Shown: positions 35,145 to 47,079, counted from the stretch's first letter. The stretch: 64,000 bases of DNA from Pseudopyrenochaeta lycopersici (GCA_003313425.1 NHZP01000018.1:930001-994000), one strand, 5' to 3'. Numbers and translations: made by a program. Notes: generated from the sequence alone by a model not told the origin.

Positions 35145-35779
35145 TACTTAATAAAGTTATATAGCTACTTTTACTTTACTTTACTTCTACTATATACTAC
35201 TAGTAGCTTATTAGTTATATTACTTATAGCTATAAATATAAGTAAAAATTTATACTAATCTAGATTAAGTTTATAATTAACTACTACTTTCTTTTCTAGC
35301 TAAGTAAACGTCGTTAAGTTAGGCTAGTAATTATATTAAGTAAGTATACTAGTATAGTAGCGCTAAAGCGTAGTTTAAGAGACTTTAAATATCTATATAG
35401 GAACTTACTTAGTCTAAATTTAATCTAAATTAAAAGCTAAGATTATAAGATTAATATTAGCCTTATAAAAGAGCTAGTTAAAGTTAAATTAGTAGATATA
35501 TAATTAATAGAAGTTAATGCGTTGCGCAAAGTTAGTAGGGTAGCTTGCTCGTGTCAGGCTATAGCGCTGAGGGCGCTAACAGCTGAGGTTCAAGGACTGC
35601 AGGCCAAGAACTAAGCGCTGAGAGCCGCTGGCTGGCTACTAGTACGACATTAAGTACTATTCTACTCAGCTTGATCTGCACTTAGCAGATCATTGTTACC
35701 TTTTGGTTGCCTGGCGCAGTAGGAGTAGACCTGTGTCCTGACAGCTCGCTTATATAGCCTACTTGCTTACTATGTATAT
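35145..35779 (-). mobile_element. 5' part of Fot1-like element C (older relative of E)
   Basis: Read on the minus strand from 35,779, the sequence follows element E base for base apart from RIP-type changes. It covers the terminal inverted repeat (ATATACATAGTAAGC for ACGTACATGGCAAGC), the GCGCAACGC spacer, the transposase start and the helix-turn-helix coding part, up to the TA where D is inserted (35,143-35,144). It is flanked on the right by TA (35,780-35,781). A 192-bp repeat (35,552-35,743) interrupts its terminal repeat. It continues on the far side of D at 20,643-20,584. Confidence 0.75.
35552..35743. repeat. 192-bp TGTCAGG...CCTGACA repeat (solo LTR or MITE), copy 3
   Basis: A perfect 5-bp duplication GCTCG (35,547-35,551 and 35,744-35,748) flanks it. 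It lies exactly inside the terminal inverted repeat of element C. It is nearly identical to the reverse complement of 17,994-18,185. The host repeat is strongly RIP-mutated while this insert is not, so it arrived later. Confidence 0.85.
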
Positions 35780-36247
35780 TATAAGAAACTTTTAATTTTA
35801 ACTTTAAACTACTATAAAATATATAACTACTAATAAATTTAAAAGTATATATTTATACTATATTAGAGTTAACATAAGTTTAGCATAGTACTTTACAGCT
35901 ACAGGGGCTTTACAGCTACAGGGGCTTTACAGCTACCTTACTGAAATTATTAACCTTTAAATAAATTAAGATATCTTAATAATAAAGTTTAGATTTAAAA
36001 GCTAGTATATATAGATTAAAAGTCTTAAATAGCTATATTAGCTATAGCCTTTTTAGTAGCTTTTTTTATAGATTTAGCTAAAGTGTTTTATTATTCTTTT
36101 ACTTCTTTTTAAATTATAATATTAACAGTATTAATATTTATAAACTTTATATTTTAGTTAACTTTAATTTTCTTTCTAAGTAATAAAAGCCTAGTATTAC
36201 TCTAGCTAGTATTATAGTCTTTAATTTTTAGCTTTCAGCTCTATAGT

Positions 36248-36647
36248 TATTAAAGATCTAATTAAGTAGTTACGATATAAAGTAACTAGTGTTAACTAGT
36301 TAGTATCTTTAGAGTATTCTGTAGATGTGCAGTGCTAGGTAGGTTAAAGGTAGAAGTATTAAATAGTAGTATACTTGTAGATTATCTTAAGTTAATTATA
36401 ATATACTATAGGGCTATATTATATAAGTCTATATATATAATTATCTTATAGGATTTCTATAAGGCCCCCTCTAGGATTTCTAGGTTTATCTCTATCCTAT
36501 AAGACATAGTCTATCTTAGCGTAGGTTTCCTAGGATTACGTAACCCTAGCGTTATTAGTTAGTTTAGAGGCTTAGTCTCTTTATTAGTTATCTATAGCTC
36601 CTCCTATATCCTTATAACTACCGTCTTCCTACTTCCTGTTTATAATA
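36248..36647 (-). repeat. 3' LTR of Gypsy A
   Basis: Its plus-strand ends are TATTAAAG and CCTGTTTATAATA (RIP-altered from TGTTAAAG and CCTGTTCGTAACA). It aligns throughout with 42,391-42,784 and 54,555-54,949. Confidence 0.88.
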
Positions 36648-36749
36648 CTATCCTTCTCTCCTAGTCCTTATATCCTTATAACTAACTTATAGCTTCTTAT
36701 AGTACTACCTATTATTATTCTATTAGAGATTATATAAATACTATTAGTT

Positions 36750-37290
36750 AGGTTACTATAGTTTCTTATAAATATTATTTAAAGAAGAAGCTAGAGTATA
36801 AGATATTGTTATTAAAGGAAAAGTATAAGAATTATTATTATAATAGGGTGTTATTATGCAAGCTAGTAGACATGCTAGTTCTAAACTTTTCTTATTTAGA
36901 TAAGGAATTAGCTTAATTAGATACGTAAGAGGCTAAGGCTAATAACGCAGAAGAGAAAGTACTAAATACTCTTCTTACTACTTACGCGAAAAAGGATTAG
37001 CTTTATAAATAGTAGAAGTTATTATAGTATTATAAATAATAATAAGTAGATAATTCTAGTTATATTATAGAAGAGATTAAGGCGTTAGAAGTAATTAAGG
37101 ATATTAACTGTAAGGTTAACGTTCTTAAGTAAGGGCTAATACCTAGTACTTCTGCCTTAGACTAAAGTATTTTTACTCTATCTTAGCTTAAAAGTAATTC
37201 TCTTCCTCTAAGAATTACGTTATTAGATTAAGTTAGTTATAATTCTAGTACCTAAGTTCTTTTTATTTTTTATTATAGTTATATTTACTA
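36750..37290 (+). pseudogene. antisense reading frame at the 3' end of Gypsy A
   Basis: On the strand opposite to gag-pol, between the 3' LTR and the chromodomain, one frame reads through with stops only at probable Gln codons. It starts KKKLEYKILLLKEKYKNYY, then YIIEEIKALEVIKDINCKVN, then STSALD, SIFTLS and LPLRITLLD. The first part looks like a coiled coil. The last 70 codons are also open, and similar, in element B on its minus strand (60,040-60,262). An antisense gene at this place is known in Boty-like Gypsy elements of Botrytis (called brtn); I infer a similar gene. The function is unknown. Confidence 0.5.
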
Positions 37291-37309
37291 ATTTATTCTT
37301 TATAGTTTC

Positions 37310-40300
37310 TTAAGTTTAATTTTAGTTCCTAAGTATTCTTAGAGTTAGAGTACTCTTTCTATTTAACTAGATACTTATCCTCTCTATACTTATATTCTAT
37401 AATCTTAGAATATTATATATTAAGGATTTTCTTAACTTTATACTCTATTTCTTCTTTAGTCTTATACCTAAAGGTTTTTTATAGTAGTATTACTAAGTAT
37501 ATAGGTTCTAATAACTTAATATAGAACCTTAGGTAGATTTTTATATCTTTAGGTAGTTCTAATATATACGTAACTAGTCTATTATATTATTTAATTAAAA
37601 ATAGTCTAACTTTAATATAGTCTAATCTCTTATTAGGTTATTTTATACGTAGGTTTTTTATAAGTAAGTATACTTTATCCTTCTTTTTTAGCTAAGGCGC
37701 TGTTTTTCTTTTCTTATTAATATATAAAACTTATTATTCTTATTTTTTCTTAAGTCTTTCTTATAATTATTTTAGCGTTACTTATAGTTCTTTTACTATC
37801 TTAACTATAGCTTCTACTTTAATACTTAGAAAGTTTCTTTTAAATAGGTTTAGGTGTTTCTTATAATAGGCGTAGAATAGTATTTTACCTATTACTTTAG
37901 ATTTACTATTATTAAACGCGATTTATGCTATAGGTAATAATAATACCTAGTTATTTCGTTATTTATTATAGTATGTTTGTAGGTATTATTTTAAGATTCT
38001 ATTTATTTATTCTATTTATTTATTAGTTTCTAGGTAGTACACTATAGATAGTTTCCTTTAAGTACCTATCTTAGCTATAAAGGTTAACTAGAAATTAGAT
38101 ATAAATAGCTTATCTCTATTACTAATAATAGTTTTTAGTATACTATAGTATTAGAATATTTAGTCTTTTATTATTTCTGCGAGTTATAGTGCTATAAAAT
38201 TCTTTCTAAATAGTATAAATTCCGCGTATTTAATATATCTGCATACTACGTTATATATTGCATTATACTTATAGCTAGTTACTTTATCTGCAGACTTAGG
38301 TAAGGCTATAATAAAGTCTATTACTATATTTTCTTATAGCTTTATAAGTATTTTAATTACCTACGACTTACTATAAGGTATATAAGTAGTATATTTATTT
38401 TATTAGTAGGGTACATATTTCTTAATATATGTTTCTACTTTCTGCCTAAAGTTTATAATATAATAGTTTTATTAGATAAGTTCTATTATTTTTATAATTC
38501 CTTAGTGTCTATATATTAGATTATTATAGTGTTATTAGATAATAGCTTTATATAAGTTCTTAGGAACTTCTACTTATACTTTTAAGATTACGTAGTATTC
38601 TTATAAAGGTCCTAGGGTTCTATCTTTATTTATCTTTAGGATTACTATATAAACTTTAGTTTTCTTTCCTATTATATTATATCTTCTACTTAAGGCGTCT
38701 GCTCTTCTATTTTCTTTTCCTAGTGTATATATAATCTTAAACTTATATTATCTTAGGAGTTCTAACTATCTTACTTATCTATAATTAAGTTATTTAGTTA
38801 TTATAAAGTATATTAGGTTTTAGTAGTCTATATAAATAGTAAGTTCTAAGTAACTTTCTATATATACTCTTTAGTGTTGCAGTATATTAATAATAGCTTT
38901 AAGTTCCTTATTATAGATGTTATATTATTCTTCTATTTATAAGAACTTTTATAAGTAATACACTATAGGGTGCTATTTATTATCTTTTTTCTGTAATACT
39001 ACTGCTCTAATTACAAGATCTAATGCATCTATTTTAATGCTTAGTAGTTGCCTGCTAGTAAATAATATAAGTACTAGTTTAACTATACAGGCTTCTTTTA
39101 GCTTTTTAAAGGCTTGTTATTATTCTCTATTCTAGTCTTATTTTTCCTTCTTTTTTATTAGTCTTATTAAGGGTGCTGTAATCTTAGTAAAGTCCTTAAT
39201 AAATTATTAATTAAAGTTAATAAATCCTAGGAATAACTAAATATCCTTAACTATTTATAGTGTCTTCTATTCTTAGATTATCTTAATTTTAGATTTACTA
39301 ATCTATACTCCTTATCTTCTAACTATATATCTTAGGAATTCTACCTCTTCTTTATAAAATTTGCACTTTTCTAGTTTTAACTTAAGATAGTAACTTCTTA
39401 GTTATTATAGTACTTCCTTAATATAGTCCTAATATTTATCTATATTTTAAGAGTAAACTAGAATATTATCTAGGTAGGCTATAGCGTATATATTAAGGTA
39501 TTCTACTAAGATATTATTAATTAAGTCTTAATACGTTACTAGCGCGTTTATTAAGCTAAAGAGTATTACTATATACTTATAGTATCTATATTATATTCTA
39601 AAGGTAGTTTTCTATTCTTCTCTTTCCTTTATTCTAATAAGGTTATATACTCTTCTTAAGTCTAGCGCGGTAAAGTATTAAGCTCCTATTAATCTATTAC
39701 GTAGTTCTTATATATTAGGTAGTAGGTAGGAATTCTTTTTAGTAATATTATTTAACTTCCTATAGTTAATATATAACCTTAATACTTTATCTTTTTTTAG
39801 TATAAATAAGATAGAGTATCCTACTAAGGACTTAGAATTTCTAATAAAACCTTTTACTAAATTTTTATTAATATATTTCTTTAGGACGCTTAGCTTATAG
39901 TTACTTAGGTAGTATATTAGTATAAACTTAAGTTACTTACCTTCTATAAGTTCTATCTTATAATCCTATTCTTAGTACTTTAGTAGTACTTCCCTTTTTA
40001 CTTTTTTAATAAATATATTTATAAATTCTTTATATTCTTCTAAGATCTTAGGAGTAGTAACTAACTCTTTATTCTTCTTAGCGTTCTTTACTAGCTACTA
40101 ATAAAGTAGCTATTTTTTAGCTTCTTATAAAGGTTTAATACTTATTATTATCTTCTTATTTACTAAGTTATACAACTATTACGTAGGTATTCTTATATTA
40201 TTCTTTATATATACAGATACTCTTTATTTTATCTAGTTAATTACTAGGTTATAGTGTCTTAACTAAGGTAGTCTTAGTATAATATTATAGGCGGCCGTCC

Positions 40301-42250
40301 TAAAGACGTCTAGTCTTACCTAGTATATTTTAGAGGCTAGGCTAAGGCTAGCAGTAACCTTATAGGTTACTATTCCTCTTAATTTTCTATTTACTACTAT
40401 TATCTAGTAGAGTGTTTTCTTTAAGATAGGTTATAGCCTTACTTTTAATATAGCTACTTTAGAGATATAGTTTACTTATAATCTAGAATCTATTAGTGCC
40501 CTTAGCTCCTTTCCTTAGAGTTTTATTCTAAGTTAGAAGAGACTCTCCTCCTTGTATTAGATAGCCTAGTATTATTTTCTAGTACTATCTAGTTATAGAC
40601 AAATTCCTTATTTAGTTTTAGCCTTCTTACAATAAGAAGGTTTAGTTTTTAGTTCCTATCTAAAAAAGAGTTTTCTTTAAAACTATTTACTTCCTTCTCT
40701 AGCTTATAGCGCTTATATCCTAGATTTATATAAGTTTACTATAACTTATTAGTGTATTACTTATTTATAATAATATTTTAATTTATAGTATATTTATTAT
40801 TATATCTTAAGAAGTAATTTACTATTTATTTATTCTATAAGTAGTTAATATAATTATCCTGTTAATAGTTATACTGTTACTATTTACACGCTTCTTTTAG
40901 TATTAGGAAATATCCTTCTTATAGCTTAATAGCGTAATAGTAATTATAGTAATTATATATATAATAAAGGTATAATAGTAGCCTGTGTTTTAGGTTCCTC
41001 TAGTTATAGTTATATTAGAAGAGTTTTTATCCTTTCTCTACTTAGGCTAAGGCTTTTTATTTAATTTACTATTTAGCTTACTTTATAGAGAATCTAATAT
41101 ACTTAATATTTTCTATTACGTATTCCTAATATATATTATTCTAGTTTAAGGGTTTACACTTTATTTTCTAGTCTTAATATCGCATATATATATATTTCCT
41201 ACTATATATTTTCTATAGTACTAGTATACCTTATATCCTCTATATTTTATTATCTAGTACTTATACTTCCTTAATACTTTCTATAAGTAGTAGTTAGTCC
41301 TAGTTAACTAAGGTCCCTAGATATAGTTCTACTACAGCCTTATTATTCTAGTTAATCTCCTAAGTATTTAAAGGAACCTATCTATAAGTTCTTATAATCT
41401 AGTTATTATCTTACTAGAGTAGTTATAAGGGTCTAGTACTATAGTTAAGTATAGTAACTACCTCTTAGTCTCTAAATTAGGTATTATTAAAGTTCTTAAT
41501 TATATTAACTTTAAGTTAGGTAACTTTATTCTTTTACCTATAATTCTTTATAAAGTGTCCTTTCTTCTTATAATTATAGTAATTCTCTTTTAACTTCTCT
41601 ACGTCTATCTTCTAGTTTCTTACTTTCCTATTCTCTTACTTCTTATTAATATTATCTAGATATATTAGTTCTAGTTTATTAGAAGTATAGTATCTAGTAG
41701 TATAAGCGTTTCTAGGGTAGTAAATATAGCCTTTTTATTTACTTATATAGTTTATTCTTCTTTTTCTATAGCTTTATAGTTCTTAGTTTAATTTATATAA
41801 GTTATTATTAATTCTTATATAGTTATTAATTAGGTTATTAAGGTTTTTAATAACGCATCTTATTCTTATAAGTTCCTCTTTAACCTATAGTTTTAGGCCT
41901 TATTAGAATATTTATTTAAGAGCCTTATTATCCTATCTAATAATTATAGAATACTACTTAAACCTGTTAGTATAGTTAGTAATAGAGGTATATTATTTAA
42001 GTTCCTATATATATTATTCTACTGCGACTTTCTTAGTCTATATTCTAAAGATTTATTAGATATACTTTTTAAACTTATCCTAATCTTTAAATATTTCTGT
42101 ATTATCTACGTTAATAACTTCCTAGTCTATATATTATTCTAGTTATAGCGTAACCTAGTCTAGTACCTTACTTATAAAGTAAGTAATTATAATAGGTACC
42201 TTATTACTTTTAGTAATATCCTTATAGAGGTAGAAGTATAGGTTAAGTTA
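37310..42250 (-). pseudogene. gag-pol of Gypsy A (relic)
   Basis: It is collinear with the gag-pol of element B. The RT catalytic box reads AYLDNIL at about 39,465-39,490 (Asp-to-Asn in YLDD). The protease, RT and RNase H segments lie between about 38,700 and 40,600. Integrase is at about 37,600-38,600 and the chromodomain relic at about 37,310-37,460. Gag with a degenerate CCHC knuckle lies at about 41,500-42,200. Confidence 0.75.
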
Positions 42251-42390
42251 GAGTAACTATCCTTTTAGATATTATCTATTACTACTAAATATAGTAGGTT
42301 TACTAATTAGATAACTCTTAGTAGTTATAGTTAAAGAGTTAGAGGTAGCTATAAATTTACTAGGGCTACTTATCTTAAGAGTAGTTAAAA

Positions 42391-42784
42391 TATTAAAGAT
42401 CTAATTAAGTAGTTATAATATAAAGTAACTAGTGTTAACTAGTAGTATCTTTAGAGTATTCTATAGATATATAGGCTAAGTTAAAGGTAGAAGTATTAAA
42501 TAGTAAGATACTTATAGATTATCTTAAGTTAATTATAATATGCTATAGGGCTATATTATATAAGTCTATATACATAATTATCTTATAGGATTTCTATAAG
42601 GCCCCCTCTAGGATTTCTAGGTTTGTCTCTATCCTATAGGACATAGTCCGTCTTGGCGTGGGTTTCCTGGGATCACGTGACCCTAGCGTTATCAGTTAGT
42701 TCAGAGGCTTGGTCTCTTTGTTGGTCGTCCGTGCCTCCTCCCACATCCTCATAACCGCCGTCTTCCCACTTCCTGTTCGTAACA
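42391..42784 (-). repeat. 5' LTR of Gypsy A
   Basis: This 394-bp LTR ends CCTGTTCGTAACA on the plus strand, then the TSD ATAGT. The end near 42,784 is nearly free of RIP changes while the rest is saturated. Confidence 0.9.
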
Positions 42785-44422
42785 ATAGTATAAGTATTTA
42801 TACTTAAAATAGCTTTAGTTACTTTTTAAAGTACTATATATATTTTAGCTAGTAGCTTACTTACTTTAGTAAGCTACTACTAAACTTAATAAATATTATA
42901 AAGCCTCTAAAGTATTAAAAAATAGTATCTTAAAAAGGTAGAGCGTTAAAAAGAGTAACCAAATAAGATATCTATAAAAACTAAAGAACTAAGCTAAAGT
43001 TATAAAAAGAGAAGCTAGTAGCTCTCTATTTAGCTCTTAATGCTTTTTTTATAAAGCTAGCTTATTAAGCTTAATAATAGTAACCAATAAATTTTATTTT
43101 TTAACTAGTACTATATTATTAAGAGATACTGAAGCTTAAATCTAAGCTTTATACTTTAAATTAACTACTAAGAAGCTTATAAAATTAAAAAGCTATAAAA
43201 TATAAAAGTAGTAAAAAAGTAAATAAAAGAGCTTAATCTTATTTAGCTTATAAATTAGTTAAGTATTAGTAGCTTTATATAACTTAGTAGAGTTACTATT
43301 TTAAAAATAAAAATCTTCTTTAGCTACTTATATTTAATAATTTTAATATTTAGCTATTCTTTAAAGTTATATAGAGCTAGTTAAGTACTAAAGAGGTAGA
43401 GAGCTAAGGAGTTTAGAGGCTCTTACTCTTAAAAAATAATAGTATATTTAAGTTTCTTACTTATAGCTAAAACTATTTTAAGAATAAATACTTAGTTATA
43501 AGACTTTAGAGATACTATATAAGCTTTTTTTTTAAGCTAATAAGAACTTATAAGTTAGTATATACGCCTAGTTTTATACTAGTCTTATTTATATTCTATA
43601 TATCTTTTATCTAAATACTTAAGCGCTTATATATATACTTAAAAAAGTTAAGAAATAAGAGTATTAGCTTAAAATTAGTAGCTTAAGCTCTAGTAGCTTT
43701 AATCTTTCTACTAATAATAGATATAATATATAAATTATATTGAATAAAGCTATATAGCTAGTTATAGCTAAGAGGTTTATAATTATAATCTATAGTAAGG
43801 ACTTAAGTAGCTATCTTACACGCGCACGTATAGCTAAAAGAGTAAGCTTTTATATCTTCTTTAAAGATTTAGTTAGCTAAAATTCTTTTTACTCTAAAGT
43901 TAATCTTTACTAGTAAGTATAAGTAATTACGTATAGTTTAGTGCTATCTTATTATATTTATAAAGTTATTTAAATAATACTATACGCTTTTATAGCTTAT
44001 CTTAGGCTAGTATAAATACTAGATTTAAAATTAGTAAGTACTTATTATATAAACTTCTTACGCGTAATTATTTTAAAATATTGTATATTAAGATATCTTA
44101 ATTTATTTGAAGGTTAATAATGTTAGTAGGATAGCTGTAAAGCCTCTGTAGCTGTAAAGTACTGTGCTAAGCTTATTATATAAGATACTTCCTAAATAGT
44201 AAGAAAGTAACCCTCACGCTAAGTAAAACTAAATACTTTTTTTTAGATATTAGGTTTAGCTTATAGGCTTACATTAAATAGTCCTAAGTTATAGGCTTTT
44301 ATTAGATAGGTTATAAGTTACTCTACTAGCCCTTTATACTTAAGCTGCGTTCTGTAGTACTTTGCTACGTAAAGCTTGTCTTTATAGGTTATAACAGCAT
44401 AGATAATTATAGAGAAAGTGCC

Positions 44423-46629
44423 TTAAAGATTTGATGTACTCGGCAGTCTTGAATAGCGCGTCGTGAGTTTTGCGTTAACAAGCTGACGTTCTGTGAAGTT
44501 AACGATCTTAAGTTCCTCGGTTGGTACGACCATCCGCGCGTGCTTTGTATTGGTGACGTCTAATACACCTAGAGTGTCTCCAGGCTCAGTAACTGGGATC
44601 GCCTCATCCGTGCGTGTCCAGGTTCCAAGACTAAGGTTCTCATGTGCTAGGCGTTGCAGCTGTAAGGTGGATCCAGCTTGCCACTCAGCGTGGCTGTACA
44701 TTAGCTTTTCACTGCGAAGGGGCGGATACCGTAAAAGGAGGGCGAAAAGTTCCTCCATGAACGCTGATATGAGCATCACCGTGCTTCCTACGATAAGGAT
44801 CATACCTAAGATCCAGGCGCTGAAAGAATAGTGCTTAGAGGAGCGGACTTTCTGTTGTCACGAAGGTTAGAGCAGGCATTATAAATAGGGTCATGCACAA
44901 ACCTGGCTATGACAGATCCTACGACACTCCTTTTCATCTTCGCAGTACATGTTCTTGCCGAAGGCTAAACCTCTAGCATGCTCGACCATCATAGATTGTA
45001 TGGCAGCAAGACTAGCTTTGTACAGGTACTCGCGCTCGTCTTGCCATCGATCCTTTGGTATAATCGCTGTCTGCATGTTACCAAGTATGGTACTGCGTGA
45101 TAGAAGGGTCGGTGAGTTTGGTATAGCATAATAGATATCTAAAAGGCCAGCGCCTTGATTGCTTAATGCAGCCACAAATGCGCGCATCGCAGATTGATCG
45201 TTTGCGTCTGGCCAGGCTCTCTGGAACGGCTCTAACGAATACTTGCCACTAACAATAGCGAAACCATCGATGCATCCGACATTTTCGGGCAGGTTCGGGT
45301 TGCAATATGACCTCTGAGTTACGCAGCCCAGGACACCAACAGGCTCGTCAGCAACAAAGTAAGATCGGCTGCCGTTCGAAGAGTTATTATCAAAGGGGAT
45401 TGTAGCTGAGAACCAAGGATCCTCTGTCTTGTTGACGTATACTACTTCCGAGGCGTCCAGAAATAACAATGATACGGACGCATTGGGTTTCCTTAGTTCT
45501 GTTATGAGTTCAATGCCTATTTCTGAATCAGACGTTGTCAGAGCTCTGCCCTGAAGTTAGAATCTGTGAAAATAGTGTCCGACAAGTGTGGTATGACCTA
45601 CGTGACTTTATAATTACCAATAGTAACGCCGTCAAATGATGGCTTTTCGTCCCTAATGTCAACCGCAAAGACATGAGTCTTATTGCCCTTACGTCCATAT
45701 ACGTTCCCATATCGATAGATCTGTCGAGTCTGGGAGCTATTTGGGGCCATGACGGTGTCTGTGAAACCAGCTGTTTTCAAAGGCGCGCAGTGTGTCCGAT
45801 GGCGAAGAGTAAACTGTGGATTTTGGTTGAGGCCCAGGTGTGACTGAGAGTTTAGTACGCCTGAGTCGAGGAGGATGTTACCGATGTCTGATTTGCAGAT
45901 ATTCCCGGTAAATGGACACGAAGCATTTCTCTCTGACGTGAAAGGTAGTGTAGGTCTTGCAAACATTTCGCACAGTTCGTTCTGGGCAATGTCGCCTCCA
46001 CGGTAGCATTGCGTCGCATATGTAAAGGCGTCGACACATTTCTGACTTTGATAAAGCATGATGGACTCCACGGTAGACACTTGGAAGTCCGGATCGTTGA
46101 CGTGCACCCCACAGTTTCGGCCAGCTATCAAAACTTCGTTGTTCGAGTTTGTCAGAATCCTCGAGGACAAAAGACCTGAGAGGATCAGTCGTCAACCAAG
46201 CGCAAAAGTAGATTCTATGAACGCACCAGCAGCGACAGAAGTCATAGAGATCGCAGAAGCTATCAAGACGACTGGCAGTATCCGCTGCTGACTGCCTTTG
46301 GCGCGATCTCGCCAGACATAGCTGAGTCGACACAGATCCAGCACGGCATCGAATGCTAACGACTGGTTGCGCAATATAGCCTGTCGCTGGTGGTAGACAC
46401 CGTCCTGATTATTGAGGGTTGACACAATGGCATATATCAGAAATCGTGAGATCTTCCAGAAGCTACGCGCTGTGGCAGCAATGAACAAAGCGAGAAAGGC
46501 TATGATCAGACCACCACTTTGACGATCAAGTGTAAGGGTCGCGCCATGGGCTGTACCAAGTGACTGATTGATCCAGAACCCTGTGTAGATGTCTTCTTCG
46601 ATTGACCCCGTTGGTAACGTGAGGGGCAT
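44423..46629 (-). CDS. fungal multi-pass membrane protein of unknown function, four exons
   Basis: The exons are 46,629-46,227, 46,175-45,602, 45,545-44,903 and 44,851-44,423, which join in frame to about 682 aa. The introns are 51, 56 and 51 nt (donors GTGCGT, GTAGGT, GTTTGT; branch motifs GACTGAT, TCTAAC, TCTAAC; acceptors TCAG, GCAG, ACAG). One hydrophobic segment is at about 39-70, a second at about 117-138 and a third at about 551-572 (WILGMILIVGSTVMLISAFM). Between them lies a large Cys-rich domain with N-x-S/T sites, probably outside the cytosol. The segments SIEEDIYTGFWINQS, GATLTLDRQSGG and EWQAGSTLQLQRLAHE look like a conserved fungal protein family I know only as uncharacterised. 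I chose the start MPLTLPTG. The frame is open 140 codons further upstream (to 47,049), so a longer N-terminus cannot be excluded. Confidence 0.8.
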
Positions 46630-47064
46630 GATGCGAATGTCTCCGTAGTTTCCAGGTATCGAGGCTCGTAGGTGCACGGTCAACCAAATAAATGCCTTCG
46701 GCCGTTTCGCTGACCAACTGAGCCGTCTTTGCCGGACTGAGATGAAAAAAAGGTCAGGAGATTGTGTGGCGAGTGTTTGATAAAAGAGTCGATGGCTGCG
46801 CTTCAGCTGCTCACCCCAGCCTTGTGTGTTTATGTGAATTCGGGGAACGCCTGATGCAGGCTGCAGGAGGCCCTGCCGAGTCCACTGCAGCTCGCCTGAT
46901 CGGTACTTGCTACGCACGGGTGTAGCCCCCACTTCTGACACTTCGCCCCGTTTCCATCGGCGATCAGAAAATGTACTAATTCTGTAAGTGTGCATCACTG
47001 CTAAAGACGTGGTAGATGTATAGCCACGTATGTTAAGTGCTTGGAACATTCCTTCCAGACGTGG

Positions 47065-47079
47065 TAACCCTAACCCTAG
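47065..47079 (-). repeat. two telomere-type TTAGGG units
   Basis: The plus strand reads TAACCCTAACCCTAG, that is two CCCTAA units, the usual fungal telomere repeat. It is too short to prove an old telomere. Confidence 0.5.

Larger units (their letters stand above)
36248..42784 (-). mobile_element. chromovirus-type Gypsy retrotransposon A (complete, RIP-decayed)
   Basis: This 6,537-bp element has two LTRs of about 400 bp and a perfect 5-bp target duplication ATAGT (36,243-36,247 and 42,785-42,789). Coding is on the minus strand: gag, protease, RT, RNase H, integrase, chromodomain. It is homologous to element B (54,555 on), which is easier to read. No intact frame remains. Only the last 150 bp of the right LTR (about 42,620-42,784) keep a near-normal composition. 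Confidence 0.9.
35877..44173. mobile_element. TA-inserting DNA transposon F, split by Gypsy A
   Basis: It is flanked by TA (35,875-35,876 and 44,174-44,175). The inverted termini begin AG(T/C)TTAGCA(T/C)AGTACTTTACAG and extend about 90 bp, to AAGATATCTTAA. The motif CTTTACAGCTAC occurs three times in the left end and twice in the right end. Removing Gypsy A (36,248-42,784) and its TSD leaves about 1.75 kb, the size of a Tc1/pogo element. The interior (35,970-36,240 and 42,790-44,080) is so TA-rich that I could not read a transposase with confidence. The superfamily call rests on TSD, ends and size. Confidence 0.78.

Noticed and set aside
35067..35258. 63-codon plus-strand ORF
   Set aside because: It runs across the right terminal repeat of element D into element C, so it is a chance frame.
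45852..46333. Minus-strand ORFs of 86 and 151 codons and plus-strand ORF of 77 codons
   Set aside because: They are other frames of exons 1 and 2 of the membrane protein gene; the in-frame spliced product explains the region.
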